Shown here: positions 27,981 through 38,880 of the stretch, one piece after another
Numbering within the stretch: position 1 is the stretch's first letter
Layout of the letters: the number at the start of each line of letters is the position of its first letter
DNA from: Phytophthora sp. 'mugwort'
Taxonomy: Eukaryota; Oomycota; Peronosporomycetes; Peronosporales; Peronosporaceae
NCBI GenBank assembly: GCA_033558025.1
Contig: JAUCEF010000007.1
Location: forward strand, 5,332,001-5,396,000
DNA: 64,000 nucleotides
Reading direction: 5' to 3'
The notes under the pieces: generated by a model
Databases searched by the model: none
The model's input: only the letters and a program-made list of their open reading frames with translations
What the model was told of the DNA's origin: nothing
Translations under genes and position numbers: made by a program

Positions 27981-29093
27981 CGGCGAAACCCAATAATAAA
28001 AATCCAGTCGAAAAATCGGTTATTCATTGTATTGCAGTTATTTTCTTTACCCCCTGCTGGTAAGCGGCCTGCCAGTGACTACGGACAGTTCAAGTCCGCC
28101 GTCGTTAATTAGTGGTCGTGTAATGTAGCCAGACAGAAGCGCAAGATGCACCGTCGGCAGGTCATTCATGTCCTCGCCTTGCCTTCTCGTGGAAACCCGT
28201 CACCGGTAGCGCACCGGTATATCGGTTGCAAGGCGCCCACGCAATTAAGACCCCGTTTTGCCCTTATTTGTTATTGCCTTGACGAGCCCCCAATTATATT
28301 TAAATTGAATTGTCCCATTACTGCAAAAGCCAGTCGTTGCGTATGAATATACTTCGAAGTTACACACAGCAACCGTCACTTTGAGGACGCTCTTCATCCC
28401 GCCCTCAAGGCTGAGAAGACTAGTCAGTCAGGCAGGTGACTGCTTGTCAGCTAGTCGCGTTACTATCCTCGATTCGATAAGATTTTTACATTGCAAGACC
28501 TTACCTGCCGTTTTCGCTGATGTTATGGTGCTCGCCATGATTAGCGCCATAGTGGCAATGCCATGGGTTTCCCGACTACCGACGTACTGATAACTGTAAG
28601 CACATAGACGCATTGAGTCCTTATTTTTGGCAATCAACTTCGAACAAAGGATGGAGACCGATTAGTATATTAACTACGCCAGAGGAGGGGTCTCCGAGGC
28701 GAAGAGTTGGTTGGCCGCGGGATTATAACGGCCGCGATAATTCCAAGGCTCCGGCCTGGACCAAGCAGGGCAAGGTCAACACTAGTATTCTAACAGCAGT
28801 CAGACCTCAGTCCACAGCAGCAACGTAATTTGGTGGCCACAGAAGGCCCGTGCGCCTTAATGTTATCCCCTGGTCGTTAAGTCTTAGTGTACAGGGATTG
28901 CGTCCGCATTTTGAGTTTAGTCTGAATTCGTCTTTGCAGTTTACTATATATAAACTTCTCGATTTCTACATGTGGAAACTGGCACAGATCAAAATTAACG
29001 AAGCTGAGTTATCTTAGAAGTGAAGTCACTTAGATTTGGTTTGCAGAGAAACAGCTACTGAGGTGCAGCTATTTCGCGGTGAGGGCCTTCGTT
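27981..29093. other. Unassigned region, 1.1 kb
   Basis: Only short ORFs without domain signatures on either strand. I see no gene here. Confidence 0.4.
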
Positions 29094-30064
29094 CTAGCGG
29101 TAAAAAACGTCTCGTATTCGGCGCGTAGTCTTGGGGTCCATTTCAGTAACTCGGTGGTGACGGGGGTTAAACTTGAGTGCTTTCTTGAAGAAAACATCTT
29201 CTCCGGGCCGTATATAGGCGTTGAACCAGCCAGTAAACAGCTCTGACGTCAGCTCCTCCACGGTCGGCGTCAATACGTTTCCATTCTTTTCTTTTGGAGC
29301 GCTGATATCCTTTGACCCATATAGCAGTGACGCCAGCTTTCGGCATCGTATACTTCTTTGAGTGTATCGATCGTGATCTTGTTGTCGAGCTTTTGGTTAT
29401 GAACCTTGTTTAGGTAGCCAATCCAAGCATCAAATACTGGACCTCGGAACGGGGACGTTGTTGAATCATCGAGTTTGAGCTGCTTGTAGACTATAAGGGG
29501 GGATAATTTCCTGTCTTGCCATCTGGAACTGCTCATCTTGTAGCTTTGTCGCCAAGACTTGCGTGTTCCCCGACCTTTTCTTAAGTTCCAGCATCTTTGT
29601 CACCTCGTACTCGTTCTTGTAATGGGTTGTCAACGTCTCGACCATCGTCACCCGGTTGTGGCGGTTCCGCTTGTTGATCCTGGATATGTAGTCCTCCAAG
29701 ATGTTGAGCTTCGGGGTCGTCCAAATCGTCGTCTATCTTCAGTATTTTGAGCACGTCGCGTGCGGATTTCTTCTGAAACATCCAAATCTTAGACTTGATA
29801 CTATCTGTGAACTTTAATGTTGCAGGCTTGATGGCTGTTCATTGGCGGGGACGTTGAATCCTCTGGTTTCATGATTGTCGAGTTGTGGTCTCAGAAATCT
29901 CTTTGCGTCGTTGTCGCTGTGGGTAGCACTAGATACTACGGTGGATCTGAGCTGGCAGCCACGGAGGGATTGTCCACGATTAAGAGGAGGAGGGTGACAA
30001 ACTACCTGGAATACGATTGAGGGAGGACGCACGGCTGCGGAGAGCTTGAGTCGCGCTTGGTGTG
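29094..30064 (-). pseudogene. RxLR-type effector pseudogene with WY-like repeats
   Basis: Pieces on the - strand, in order: a hydrophobic signal-peptide-like stretch ending NPSVAASSD (about 29958-30000), then DNDAKRFLRPQLDN with the RxLR motif RFLR. Then come two WY-type modules, one with RDVLKILKIDDDLDDPEA and VLATKLQDEQFQMA, the other with IVYKQLKLDDSTTSPFRGP and FDAWIGYL. A C-terminal tail ends at the TAG 29094-29096. The pieces are in different frames (breaks near 29945, 29815, 29690, 29500 and 29275), and no dEER motif is seen. Intact family members are secreted and enter host plant cells. This copy cannot make a full product. It lies in a repeat-rich, gene-poor zone, as is usual for such genes. 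Confidence 0.75.
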
Positions 30065-30859
30065 CTCAGCAGTGAGTACTGGGAGGAAAATTGCGGATAG
30101 TCAAATCAGAGTGATACAAACGAACTGAACTTACTAGAGTTACGAACTCCGTACGGAAATCGAGGCGGACAGTCTGTACGTCTGCACCGTAAGGTAGTTA
30201 TCATAGTACGTGTAGCGCCACGTACAGTTGGTCATACCAGTTTCTGGCGACCGATCTCCTTCTGGAGACGACTACGGTATACATAGAAGCACGTATACCA
30301 TCTATGAGGTGAATAAAAAATAATAAACTTTAATTTATTTTTGTACATACTAATATTAAGTTGTTTGGAGGTCGCTAAGGAGGTGGATCTGTTGATAAAA
30401 AAAAAACAGGGATTAGTCTTATGCGGCTGATGATCGATGAACATCTCAACAGCCTCGCCTGAAGCTCTATTTCGTATTGCTCGGGGAACAAGTCTTCGTA
30501 TGAAGGTGGGTCTAGCAAGTGGCCTACTCGGGATATGCTTTTTAGGGTTGAGCGTCCAGCTGGCGCGACTCTCCGCTCTATATTAATACATGTAATCTAA
30601 ACCGGACGTCTCATCCAAGAGAAGGGCGTCAGTTCACTGGCTTATAAAGGTCCGTCTCGTGTCGCTTACTGCTCTGCATTGGGAACTAGAAGTCCCAATG
30701 GGAAGTGCCGACGTCAGCCTCTTTTTTTCACTAAGCAGATCGCTTACTAGCCGTTAAGACTGAACTTCCGAAAACCCATACGTTTCTTTTAATTGTTTGA
30801 CTGGTTGAAAATGCTCTCTGCATAATGTCGCAAAGCCGACGGAGTTAACTACCCGATCG
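30065..30859. other. Region between two divergent effector relics
   Basis: No gene recognised. AT-rich near 30300-30420 with an A9 run. A small inverted repeat (CATTGGGA / TCCCAATG) lies at about 30676-30700. Confidence 0.35.
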
Positions 30860-31538
30860 GACAATATTTTGTGGCGGCGCTCCTTCAGTTCGACCGGATC
30901 TGAAGGTCGTGGTACGAGATTCTTGGAGGTTGTCGAGACTGAAGGGAGAGCTCGTCCAGTATACCTTCAAGCATTGCAATATTTATTGAAACAAGTCGCT
31001 GAGATCGAAGCTCATCAAGCGTTAAGGAAATAAGCTTAGCAGAAAGCAGTCTAGGGAGCAAGCAGTCAAAACTTAATGGTGCTCGAGACAAGATTCTCAA
31101 CAACTGGAAGCTCAAAAACCTGGGCGACGTACGGCGAATTGCTCAACGCGAAAGGCCCTCAACATGAAGGTGGCAATGGCTGAGATTCCCATCAAAACCT
31201 ACGACGATTTACCTGTGGCGAAGATACTGCAAAGCACCCAAAGTTCGCCAAAATTGGCACAACGACTGCGACTTGAGCAGACGAAGAGCAGGATAGTCGA
31301 TCGCAACTCCGCGGACTATGTATTTACACTCCTACAGCTGGAAAATACTGGCGGTAATCTCTTTGTAAGCCCGCAGCTGATCGTGATCGAGAAGATGAAC
31401 GCAAATGCGGTGATGGCGTCGGTATTGCTGGCTCACGGAGACCGCGATCTTCCCAAAGGCAATCCCACGCGTCCAGCGTTTGAGATTTGTCAATATGTGC
31501 TGATTGTCGGAGTGATGGTGATAGCATTAATAGTTTAG
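30860..31538 (+). pseudogene. Possible second RxLR-like effector relic
   Basis: The + strand reads GRGTRFLEVVETEGRARP near 30905-30960, which looks like a mutated RxLR...EER pair (RFLE, EGRA). After a stop, 31164-31538 is open and contains YVFTLLQLENTGGNLFVSP, close to the first helix of WY modules (compare the DVFxxLxL pattern). The rest is eroded. Divergent from the better-supported relic at 29094. Evidence is only motif-like. Confidence 0.4.
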
Positions 31539-31671
31539 ACGAATACCGACATCTTCGCACAGATCTGAACAGCAAAAAGATCTGATTACTTTCTAAAGTT
31601 AGAGATGTGGCAAAGATTATCTTTACAAACGCTGACTTGGAAAAAGCCGGTATATATTTAACCAATGGAAT

Positions 31672-32960
31672 CTACACATTGATCACTTTACTCGCGATCT
31701 CGTCGACGACACCACCGAGCACGTCTTGAACGCGAGCAGTGTCGTTGTCTTGATCGTCGACCACACTGGGTAAACTTGTTTCGCTTAGCATGCTCTGCAC
31801 GTCCGAGATCGTAGTGCAACCGAAGACTGGTCCCGCTTTGTCGAATGCATGACGAACCGTGTCGGACATAATCTTGCCGAGGGCGTGTATTGCGTGACTG
31901 AACATATATCGACGGCGTTCAGCCGAATTCGTAGGTATCGCGTTCAAAACAGCGGCTTGTGCACAGGTTTGGCGCAGGTGCGACTTCAATGGCGACATCA
32001 CTCCCACGTCGAGAAGCTGCGCTATACCTGTGCATCCAGGCGGGACGAAGTGAACGCTGGTCCGTATGGCCCTCAGCTCGTCTAGCACGCTGCCCATCTT
32101 GTGCGTCCTTAGAGCATCCAGCATCAGAACAGAGTAGCTAGTTATGTTAGGCTTAAATGACATAACAATCCACTCGAGCATAACCCTTTCGTCAGACCAT
32201 GCATTTGTCCTGCACCGAGCATGTCGCCACGTAAGGCGGTGCAAACGATTGTACTCCCTCTCGACCTCACCGCCCGACTGGCCCTTGAAGATGAAGTGCG
32301 GAGGGAGCACGAGGCCGTCGGCACGTACCAATACCGCCATGGTGATCCGCGGGCTGTCTGAGCCAGCCGTTATCGCCGGCACCACACGCACACCAACTTC
32401 ATCCACCGTAGTGTGGGCCGTGGTAGAAGCAAAATTGAGGTTTGGTCCATATTGAATACCTTGCTCCGGGGTCAACACCAGGGTTTAAGGGCATCACACT
32501 CTCCGCAGTAACACGCCGAGCCTCATCACAAAACCCGAATTTAAAAATGAACATGTCTTCGCTGTTTTCTCGGCCTCGAGTTTGTACCCGGCGGAGTGTA
32601 AGCCGATTTCTATCCATAAAGCTTAAGAATGCAAAAATAACAATTAGGGAAAGTTCAAACACCGATATTACACACACGTACCCGCACACCAGCACAGCAC
32701 TGCGTTTACGGTCTTCTTCTCAAAAAACGAGGCACGATCTCCTGGCCATGAAAATTATCATGGCCAGGTGACAATGTATCATTCCCGGCGCAGATCATTA
32801 ACTCGCATAGCAATAAGGTCTTCATACTCAAGCGTTTCAGTCTTGCGACCACTCCCACCAAGTGTCATTTTTCCCATCCGATCCTCTTCCGCAGCTTGTC
32901 GACGCGACTGGCCCAGGAAACCACGGTGGAAGGTTTAGGCCGTGATTACGCGCGAAAACC
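31672..32960 (-). pseudogene. Pogo/DDE_1 transposase relic 1
   Basis: The largest piece (31672-32478) has PRITMAVLVRADGLVLPPHF and SVLMLDALRTHK with a catalytic Asp. It also has the FVPPGCTGIAQLLDVGVM block, whose Asp completes the triad. Upstream, in another frame, is a CENP-B-like DNA-binding part (MDRNRLTLRRVQTRGRENSE, about 32610) and an N-terminal helix-turn-helix remnant with GGSGRKTETLEYEDL (about 32800-32860). The first-Asp NMDQT motif is frameshifted near 32455. A 28-bp palindrome interrupts the N-terminal part. Confidence 0.75.
32741..32768. repeat. 28-bp palindromic fold-back
   Basis: CCTGGCCATGA (32741-32751) and TCATGGCCAGG (32758-32768) flank a 6-nt AT spacer. It lies inside the pogo relic between the N-terminal and CENP-B-like parts. 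Confidence 0.8.
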
Positions 32961-33788
32961 CGAACAGACTCCCAATGGGGGCGGCCAATGAACGCCTCGG
33001 CAACTTTGAGGCATAGCGGTTAGTGCGACGGTATGCATTGAGGCCCCATCTTGGATAATGAGATGTCGCCAGCGGCTCGCCATCGGAGACCGGGATTGAT
33101 TGGCTCTCAGCGGTAGGATGTTAGCAAATGAGAAGCACGCGAAAAGACCTGAACACTTCCTAGTTTTAGTGTTTGAGGCTTTTTCCTGTTCCGTATATTT
33201 GACTTGAATATCTCGGGCAAAGTGTTCGGATCTTTGCGGAGATGTCGGTACAGCGATGACATGCCGAACTTCCTTCGGCCCACGACTCACTTCGTGGCGA
33301 CTCGGATCGAGCCAGATTACGCCGCAGTTGTAGTGAAGGCGGGTACACAGTCGGTGCGACGAAGTCTGGCGCGAAAGTGGCGATCTCATGAGCCACGAGG
33401 TCGCACCAGTTGAACACCGACGACCAGGCCTTCCGAGTAACGATTGTACATGTACGGCAAACCTATCGGATATTTGTACGGAATTATTTATTCTACAAGA
33501 TCGCAGACAATACGGAATAAGTTACGGTCGTGTAAACCTGATAGTGCGGTTTTACGTCTACAAAGAAAGACGTGTCTGGTAATAGCGTCTGCATTTCTGA
33601 AGCAACTGCTGTATATCTAGGCATGCCAAAAGAACTATTTGTGGATTCGCTTCAAGCTACTAGAACTCTCGTCCCTTTCAAATTAAGTCTCATTTTCGAA
33701 TCAAGATGGAAACAGGCAACCCCTTCAGCACGCGTCAAGTGTACAACTACTTTTGCAAAGTGCACATGACGGGTCGACATCATTGGTT
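32961..33788. other. Unassigned region between pogo and hAT relics
   Basis: ORFs on both strands (for example 32946-33389 and 33166-33417, both -) lack recognisable domains. Some may be eroded N-terminal pogo or C-terminal hAT sequence. Confidence 0.3.
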
Positions 33789-34400
33789 TTAGTGGCAATG
33801 CTCTGTTGTACTTAAGCAAGCGCCCAAGATCGGGTACACCAACCTACTTGACCACGTCCCCAATTGGCACCCCGACGAGATGACAACAGTAGTGGCAAGT
33901 GTTATTAACACCGCATCGCTTGCGGCATTCGTCGACTGGAAGTCGCGGACTGTCTTCTGCTGGCGAACCGCCTGCAACTTGCCGTTTTCGTGGTGCGAGA
34001 ACTCAACGGTGGCCAAGCACCCCTAACATGAGACGAATCTCGACCGAAACCTACACATTCGGAAGGGACTAGCTGCCCAAACGTTTTAGTGCACAAACGA
34101 GAATGATCACCAGCACTACGGAAGCTGCCCACACGAGTAGAAACAAAGATCCAAAGGGATCCATGGCAGCGAGCGGCCGCACACCAACATCCTTCTCAAG
34201 TCTTGGGATCATGCCAATGGTCTAACAGAGTATCAAGTGTGGACATGCTACCGAATCGTTAGCAAACAGCTTCACCCGTCAAACATGATACCGAATTTGA
34301 CGTGAAGCGTCGTACCTAAGTCGAGTTCGATGTGACGAACGACGGATTCGGCGTACTTCAGCAGCGTTTCGGTCGAGATTCGTGAGAGAGATAGGTTCAT
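33789..34400 (-). pseudogene. hAT-type transposase relic 1
   Basis: The start segment (from 34400) reads YAESVVRHIELDLGTTLHVK and then FGIMFDG before a stop. The FGxMFDGW motif is typical of oomycete hAT transposases. Later segments (33789-34016) are in a different frame and have lost clear motifs. Only the first ~45 residues are convincing. Confidence 0.45.
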
Positions 34401-34594
34401 GATAGTATTTTTTATTTACACTTTACTGAGCACAAAATGTCGGAAATGGCCTAAGCCGGTGCCCCGGAACCTCGCCTCGATTGCCCTCCTTTGGCGGAGG
34501 TCCTCTTGTGTCTTGGATTAAATAACTCAAGACATGCATGTAGCCGGGCCCGCGAATTGATGTAGCTGGGCCCCGAGGAAGATTTTAAATGGAA

Positions 34595-34618
34595 CCTATT
34601 AAGGTCCGGTCCTGGTTT
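34595..34618 (+). repeat. Left TIR of MULE
   Basis: Begins CCTATTAAGGTCCGGTCC; pairs with 36537-36560. Confidence 0.7.
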
Positions 34619-34733
34619 TGGTCAGGGTATGGTTTGGACCAGGTCCAGCCATTGATGCCAGGTTTCCCGCCTTTCACTTTCGATATCGCATCGCCCCCCT
34701 CTCAACTACCGCCCCACAAACGTACCAGCGATA

Positions 34734-36473
34734 ATGGCATGGATCAAGGAAGCGCGCAAGGTGCCGAGCCAGCCGCGCAGAGTGGAGCAAAGTACTTCAC
34801 CGTCCCATGGACACCTATGTCGCTCTACGCGAGAGCGCGAACTATCATTTGCAAGCGCAGCTTCATCTCCCTCGACGGCATCGTTCCCACTATCATCTCC
34901 AGCGTCCAGCATAGTGTCTGCTGGACTATCCAGTCCCGCGTCACCTTCCATGTTCCCCGTCCTCTCCATCTTCCAGTCCCCCGTCGTCTCCAGCCCTATG
35001 ACGTTTACGATGCCTACCGAGCTTATGTGTTCTCCGACGCAATCCCCGCTCACCTCGCAGTTGGCCCCTCCGCTGCATTCACTGCTAACGACGCCGTTGT
35101 CTCCAGTGCTACCCTCGTTGCTGACACCGTCTCTACCGGCATCGAGCGGGTGGTGTCTGCAAACGCCATCCCTTTCGGCGGCTGTAGAGACAGAAAATAC
35201 GAGCCTGAACGCAGCGAGCGACCTCCAACCAGCAAGCAGGCCCGACGAGCTCGCGGGTGGAGTTCCTGAGCGGACTCAGTTCAAGTCGGTTATTCGCTTA
35301 GAGGGGTTTCAGTACACTAAATATTCCACGTCGTCTAAGAAGATCACTTTCCGTTGCAGTTTCTATCGACGCAAGCAAAAATGCAAGGGCGGGGTGGAAT
35401 TTAGCGCTTCGCTGATGGCTTTCACAAACTATAAGCCTCATCGATGCTGCCAACCGGCATTGGATAGCGTAACTGGCGTGCGTGATGTGATGAAAGAGAT
35501 GAAAGGAGCTGTGAACGAGTTGGTTCTCCATAATGTGTCAATGCCAGCAGATAGCATCTGGGAGTGTGCGCGAAAAACGTTTTACGCGGACGATGACAGC
35601 GTCGCATGGTCTGACTCGTGATCAAGACAACAAGTCTACAGAACCCAACGAGAATATTTTGGTGGGTTCACTGCATGGCTTGGTGGAAGTTCCACCGCTC
35701 TCATTGGTGAAGGGGACAGCAATGCGTTTTTTTTGTTTTCAGTTCCATATTCCATCGCGTTTATGCTGATAACAATGCTAATGCTACTGGCGCGGAAAGG
35801 TTGATCGGCTGGGGGCATCTAGCTCTCATCGAAAAACTTAAATACAAGGGCGTCACGCTGTTTGTTGATGGCACATTCAATGCGTGCAAAAACCATTTCC
35901 CGACGCTAGGGTGTGCGGTTGTTATTTTCATTTCAAGCAGGCACTTGGTAGATACATGAAGCAGCTATGCATTCCTGCCCCCGAAATTAAATTGCGATGA
36001 CAACTGGCATGGTGGACATTTTAGCGGCGATCGAACAGAGCAAGGTAGCAGTGCAAGGAACGGGTTACGTTCGTAAACTCGTCCGTGAAAGTGTGAAGCG
36101 GCAGGGTTGCTGTACTCTCACATAAAGTGGAAAGGTTTTGGAGTTACTTCAACGAGCAGTTGGTTCGCAAGCATGGGTCGGAGCTTTGGAACGTGTATGA
36201 AGATAAAAACAAGCTTCGCGCGGACAAATAATCCGCTTGAGCGGTTTAACCGCGAGCTCAACGGAGCTTTTGCAAGTCCCCAACCCCAGCATACCTGTGT
36301 TTGTTTCTGGCATTGAGGCACTTGCAAGGCGACATATCCAGTTTATCTTAGATATCCGAGCGAGTCGTGCAAAGGCACCACAACGACGGGAGGAGTACAC
36401 GCTGCCGAAGCCGCTAAAGCTGCACAAGGAATATGTCGATACATTGATCTTGAACATGAGTTTCTGCCACTAA
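34734..36473 (+). pseudogene. MULE transposase with FLYWCH-like domain (broken)
   Basis: The N-terminal frame (34734-35621) is Ser/Pro-rich and then carries a FLYWCH-type zinc-binding domain. In it, EGFQYTKYSTSSKKITFRC and CKGGVEFSASLMAF are followed by HRC. After a shift, LIEKLKYKGVTLFVDGTFNA contains the first catalytic Asp (VDGTF). A deletion removes most of the remaining core. The C-terminal part (about 36140-36473) includes NNPLERFNREL and an Arg-rich end. Intact MULE transposases cut and paste the element. This one is dead. Confidence 0.75.
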
Positions 36474-36536
36474 ACTCTTCTGCTGAGATTGTTTTGGTCT
36501 GGTCCTGCTCCTGGGTCCTGGATTTGACTGGACCTC

Positions 36537-36560
36537 AAACCTGGACCGGGCCTTAATAGG
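36537..36560 (-). repeat. Right TIR of MULE
   Basis: Reverse complement begins CCTATTAAGGCCCGGTCC; pairs with 34595-34618 with two mismatches. Confidence 0.7.
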
Positions 36561-36996
36561 AACCAAAAAAGGTAACCGACCCCGATGCTCTCTCATCGCT
36601 ATCGCTTCTGTAAGTTGTTGAATCCCTACTGCCCAGTAGCGTGATGCGCTCATTGTTCCCGATGTTTCTTCTACTCAAAACACTGCCGCGTTTCGTTCCA
36701 TCTAGGTGCGTCTGACGAATGGAACTCAGGAGGAAACATATTCATTTCCATTAGGTTTCTGCTGCCTCGACTCCGTCCTGAAACCGGGTTTGCGGCTTAA
36801 GACACTGCAGTAGACAAATCTCCGGGGCTTGCCGGTTTGCATAGTTCAAGAGGCTGTGCGGATTAATGCTCTGCCCATGCCTGACCCTTGTCCAGTGGCT
36901 GTACAGCTAATTCCAACACGCTTGCGCAGCGGCGCAATACCAGAATATGTATGTTTCCGTTTCCTTGCTACCTTTTCACGCCGCTAGCATTCTGCA

Positions 36997-37910
36997 ATGC
37001 TGTCGTCCCGGCGTCCGGCGTGGTACAGGTTGCCGTTCCTTCCGGAGCATTTCCTCGCGGTGTTCGAGCACAACGGCCGTACGGACAAGGTGCTTCTCGC
37101 CTTTGCGCCCCTCGTCGACGAACAAGCCATCGACCACTCCGCTGTTAGCCACTTCAAGTCCCTAAAGTATTCTTCTTTTTTTTCGACCGTGTTGTTGCTG
37201 ACATTATCTACTTAGTGGCCGACAACTCTGCCGTGAGCACGAGGCTGGCGACTTGCTAGGGGTTCATCTTGTTGGCTGTGCCTTAACCTCGCGGTTCAGT
37301 TGTACCTGTCCGACTACAACGTGCTGTTGGACAAAGTCCAAGATCTGATGCGTAAATTTTCGAGGTCTTGACCAATCGGCTTAGCTCCGGTAAACCTTGA
37401 TTTGATTGGCGGATACTCTGATTTTTGCAAAAAAGTTTGTTTTAACAGTTCTTCTTTTAAGCCGGTATTGCGCAAAGCAACCCGCTGGGACTCAACTACA
37501 AGATGCCAAAGCGCTCTTTTGCGAGCAAGAACTTCGTCGACAGTTCGGATGACGAGACAGCCGGTTTGATGCCCTCCCGCCACGAAAAAAAGAAGCTGTG
37601 ATATCTGCTCGGACAGCTGAAGGCCTTTTTACGGCTTCAGAAAAACCGAAAGAGGATGAAAACGCCACGTTGTTGGACGTGCGCGACCTCTTTGATGCTC
37701 TGATTGATTTGTCCCCACCGTCGCTAGCTATCTCGGAGTCGACGTCCCCATCATTAAGGGTCCCGCCCTCGAGGACGCCCGCGTTAAGGTCCTGCTAGGA
37801 AAGGTTTCGAGCTGTAGTTGTTGCAGCGCGAGGTGCTGAGGCCTTTCGCGGGTTCTGCTGATGGCCGCAGCGGCGATGATGGTGGCAATGTGGTGGAGTG
37901 GATCCACTGA
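36997..37910 (+). pseudogene. hAT-type transposase relic 2
   Basis: Collinear pieces: VLLAFAPLVDEQAIDHSA (about 37090-37145), VADNSAVSTRLAT and VHLVGCA (about 37217-37285), LKPVLRNATRWDST on a shifted frame (about 37460-37500), and TLLDVRDLFDALIDLSP (about 37668-37720). Order and motifs match oomycete BED-type hAT transposases (GDNC..., VGCASH, RW-ST, LLDVRDLFD). Many frameshifts. Confidence 0.6.
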
Positions 37911-38880
37911 ATTTCAGTAGGATCCCAACTCACACGCACTGCCCACAGACCCCGACTAACGGAGAGGGTACTCTGACGGCCGTGTAGTTGCTGAGTGGTT
38001 CAGCTTGTGTACCCCGTCGGCGGGCTGGTACTGCTCTCTCGTTGACAAGAGATGCGCACTTGGTGGGCCTTGGACGTCCTTGTGGGGACTTGGGAGGGGG
38101 TGGGTCTGCGCGGGTATTCCTGCGCACGAGATCCGGTGTTGGTTTGGTCTTGAGCACTTTGCGTAGACCTTGTCGATCCGTAATAGAAATACGGATCCGG
38201 AGTTGTTCTTTCATGGGGTGTCCTTGCTCGTTATCGGAGCTGTCCCTGTTCCTTTACGATGCTTGCCGCCTCCAACAGCGGGATCTTGAGGGGGGTTGCG
38301 AAACTAAAGGGCGAGCGTGACCTGGCAAAGCTATCCAGGGGCTGCCACGTGTGCAAGAAGATCGCCAAAGTTTAGACTTGGTCTATTTATGGGGCCAATA
38401 GAAATCCCCTATCCTATAGTCAAGTCTGTCTTCCAGTGCAAATTCGGTTCTGATTTATACCTTAGCCTATCTACCTTCGGATCCCATCCAAAACGTACGG
38501 ATTACTTATAACCCAGGATCCCATCTCTGACCTATTCCTGACCACCCGTCTCCACTACCTCCCTTTAGCTCGGATATTCAACCCGGTGTGCACTAAACTG
38601 ATCGGATCTAGTACTTAGACCTCACCCCACGGGACGGATCCAGGATCCGTACCATATACAGACCTGGCGTGTCGCATAGCCCGGATCCATCACCTTGGCG
38701 CTGTTATGGCTGCCACCGATGACGTGGATCTTCCGGCTGCCGGTCAACTTCCATCTTATCCGGATCTGCAATGCCATCATTGCCCCTGACACATTCTGAC
38801 CACGGCGCAACGGTAACACACCATATCACGTGATCCACAATTCAACCCACCGCCGTCCACCCAGATCAAACCTCTCTACC
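37911..38880. other. Gap region, possibly LTR sequence of family 2
   Basis: About 1 kb without a supported gene. It is rich in GGATCC/GATCC words like the adjoining family 2 element, which suggests untranslated or LTR sequence, but no duplicate is present to define ends. A short + frame ending KLKGERDLAKLSRGCHVCKK (about 38290-38370) looks coding-like and is unexplained. Confidence 0.3.

Larger units (their letters stand above)
34595..36560 (+). mobile_element. Mutator-like element with terminal inverted repeats
   Basis: Bounded by 24-bp terminal inverted repeats matching at 22 of 24 positions and containing a broken MULE transposase on the + strand. About 1.97 kb, shorter than an intact MULE because the transposase core has an internal deletion. 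No flanking 8-11 bp duplication is visible, so the ends may be slightly misplaced or the flanks eroded. Confidence 0.7.
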
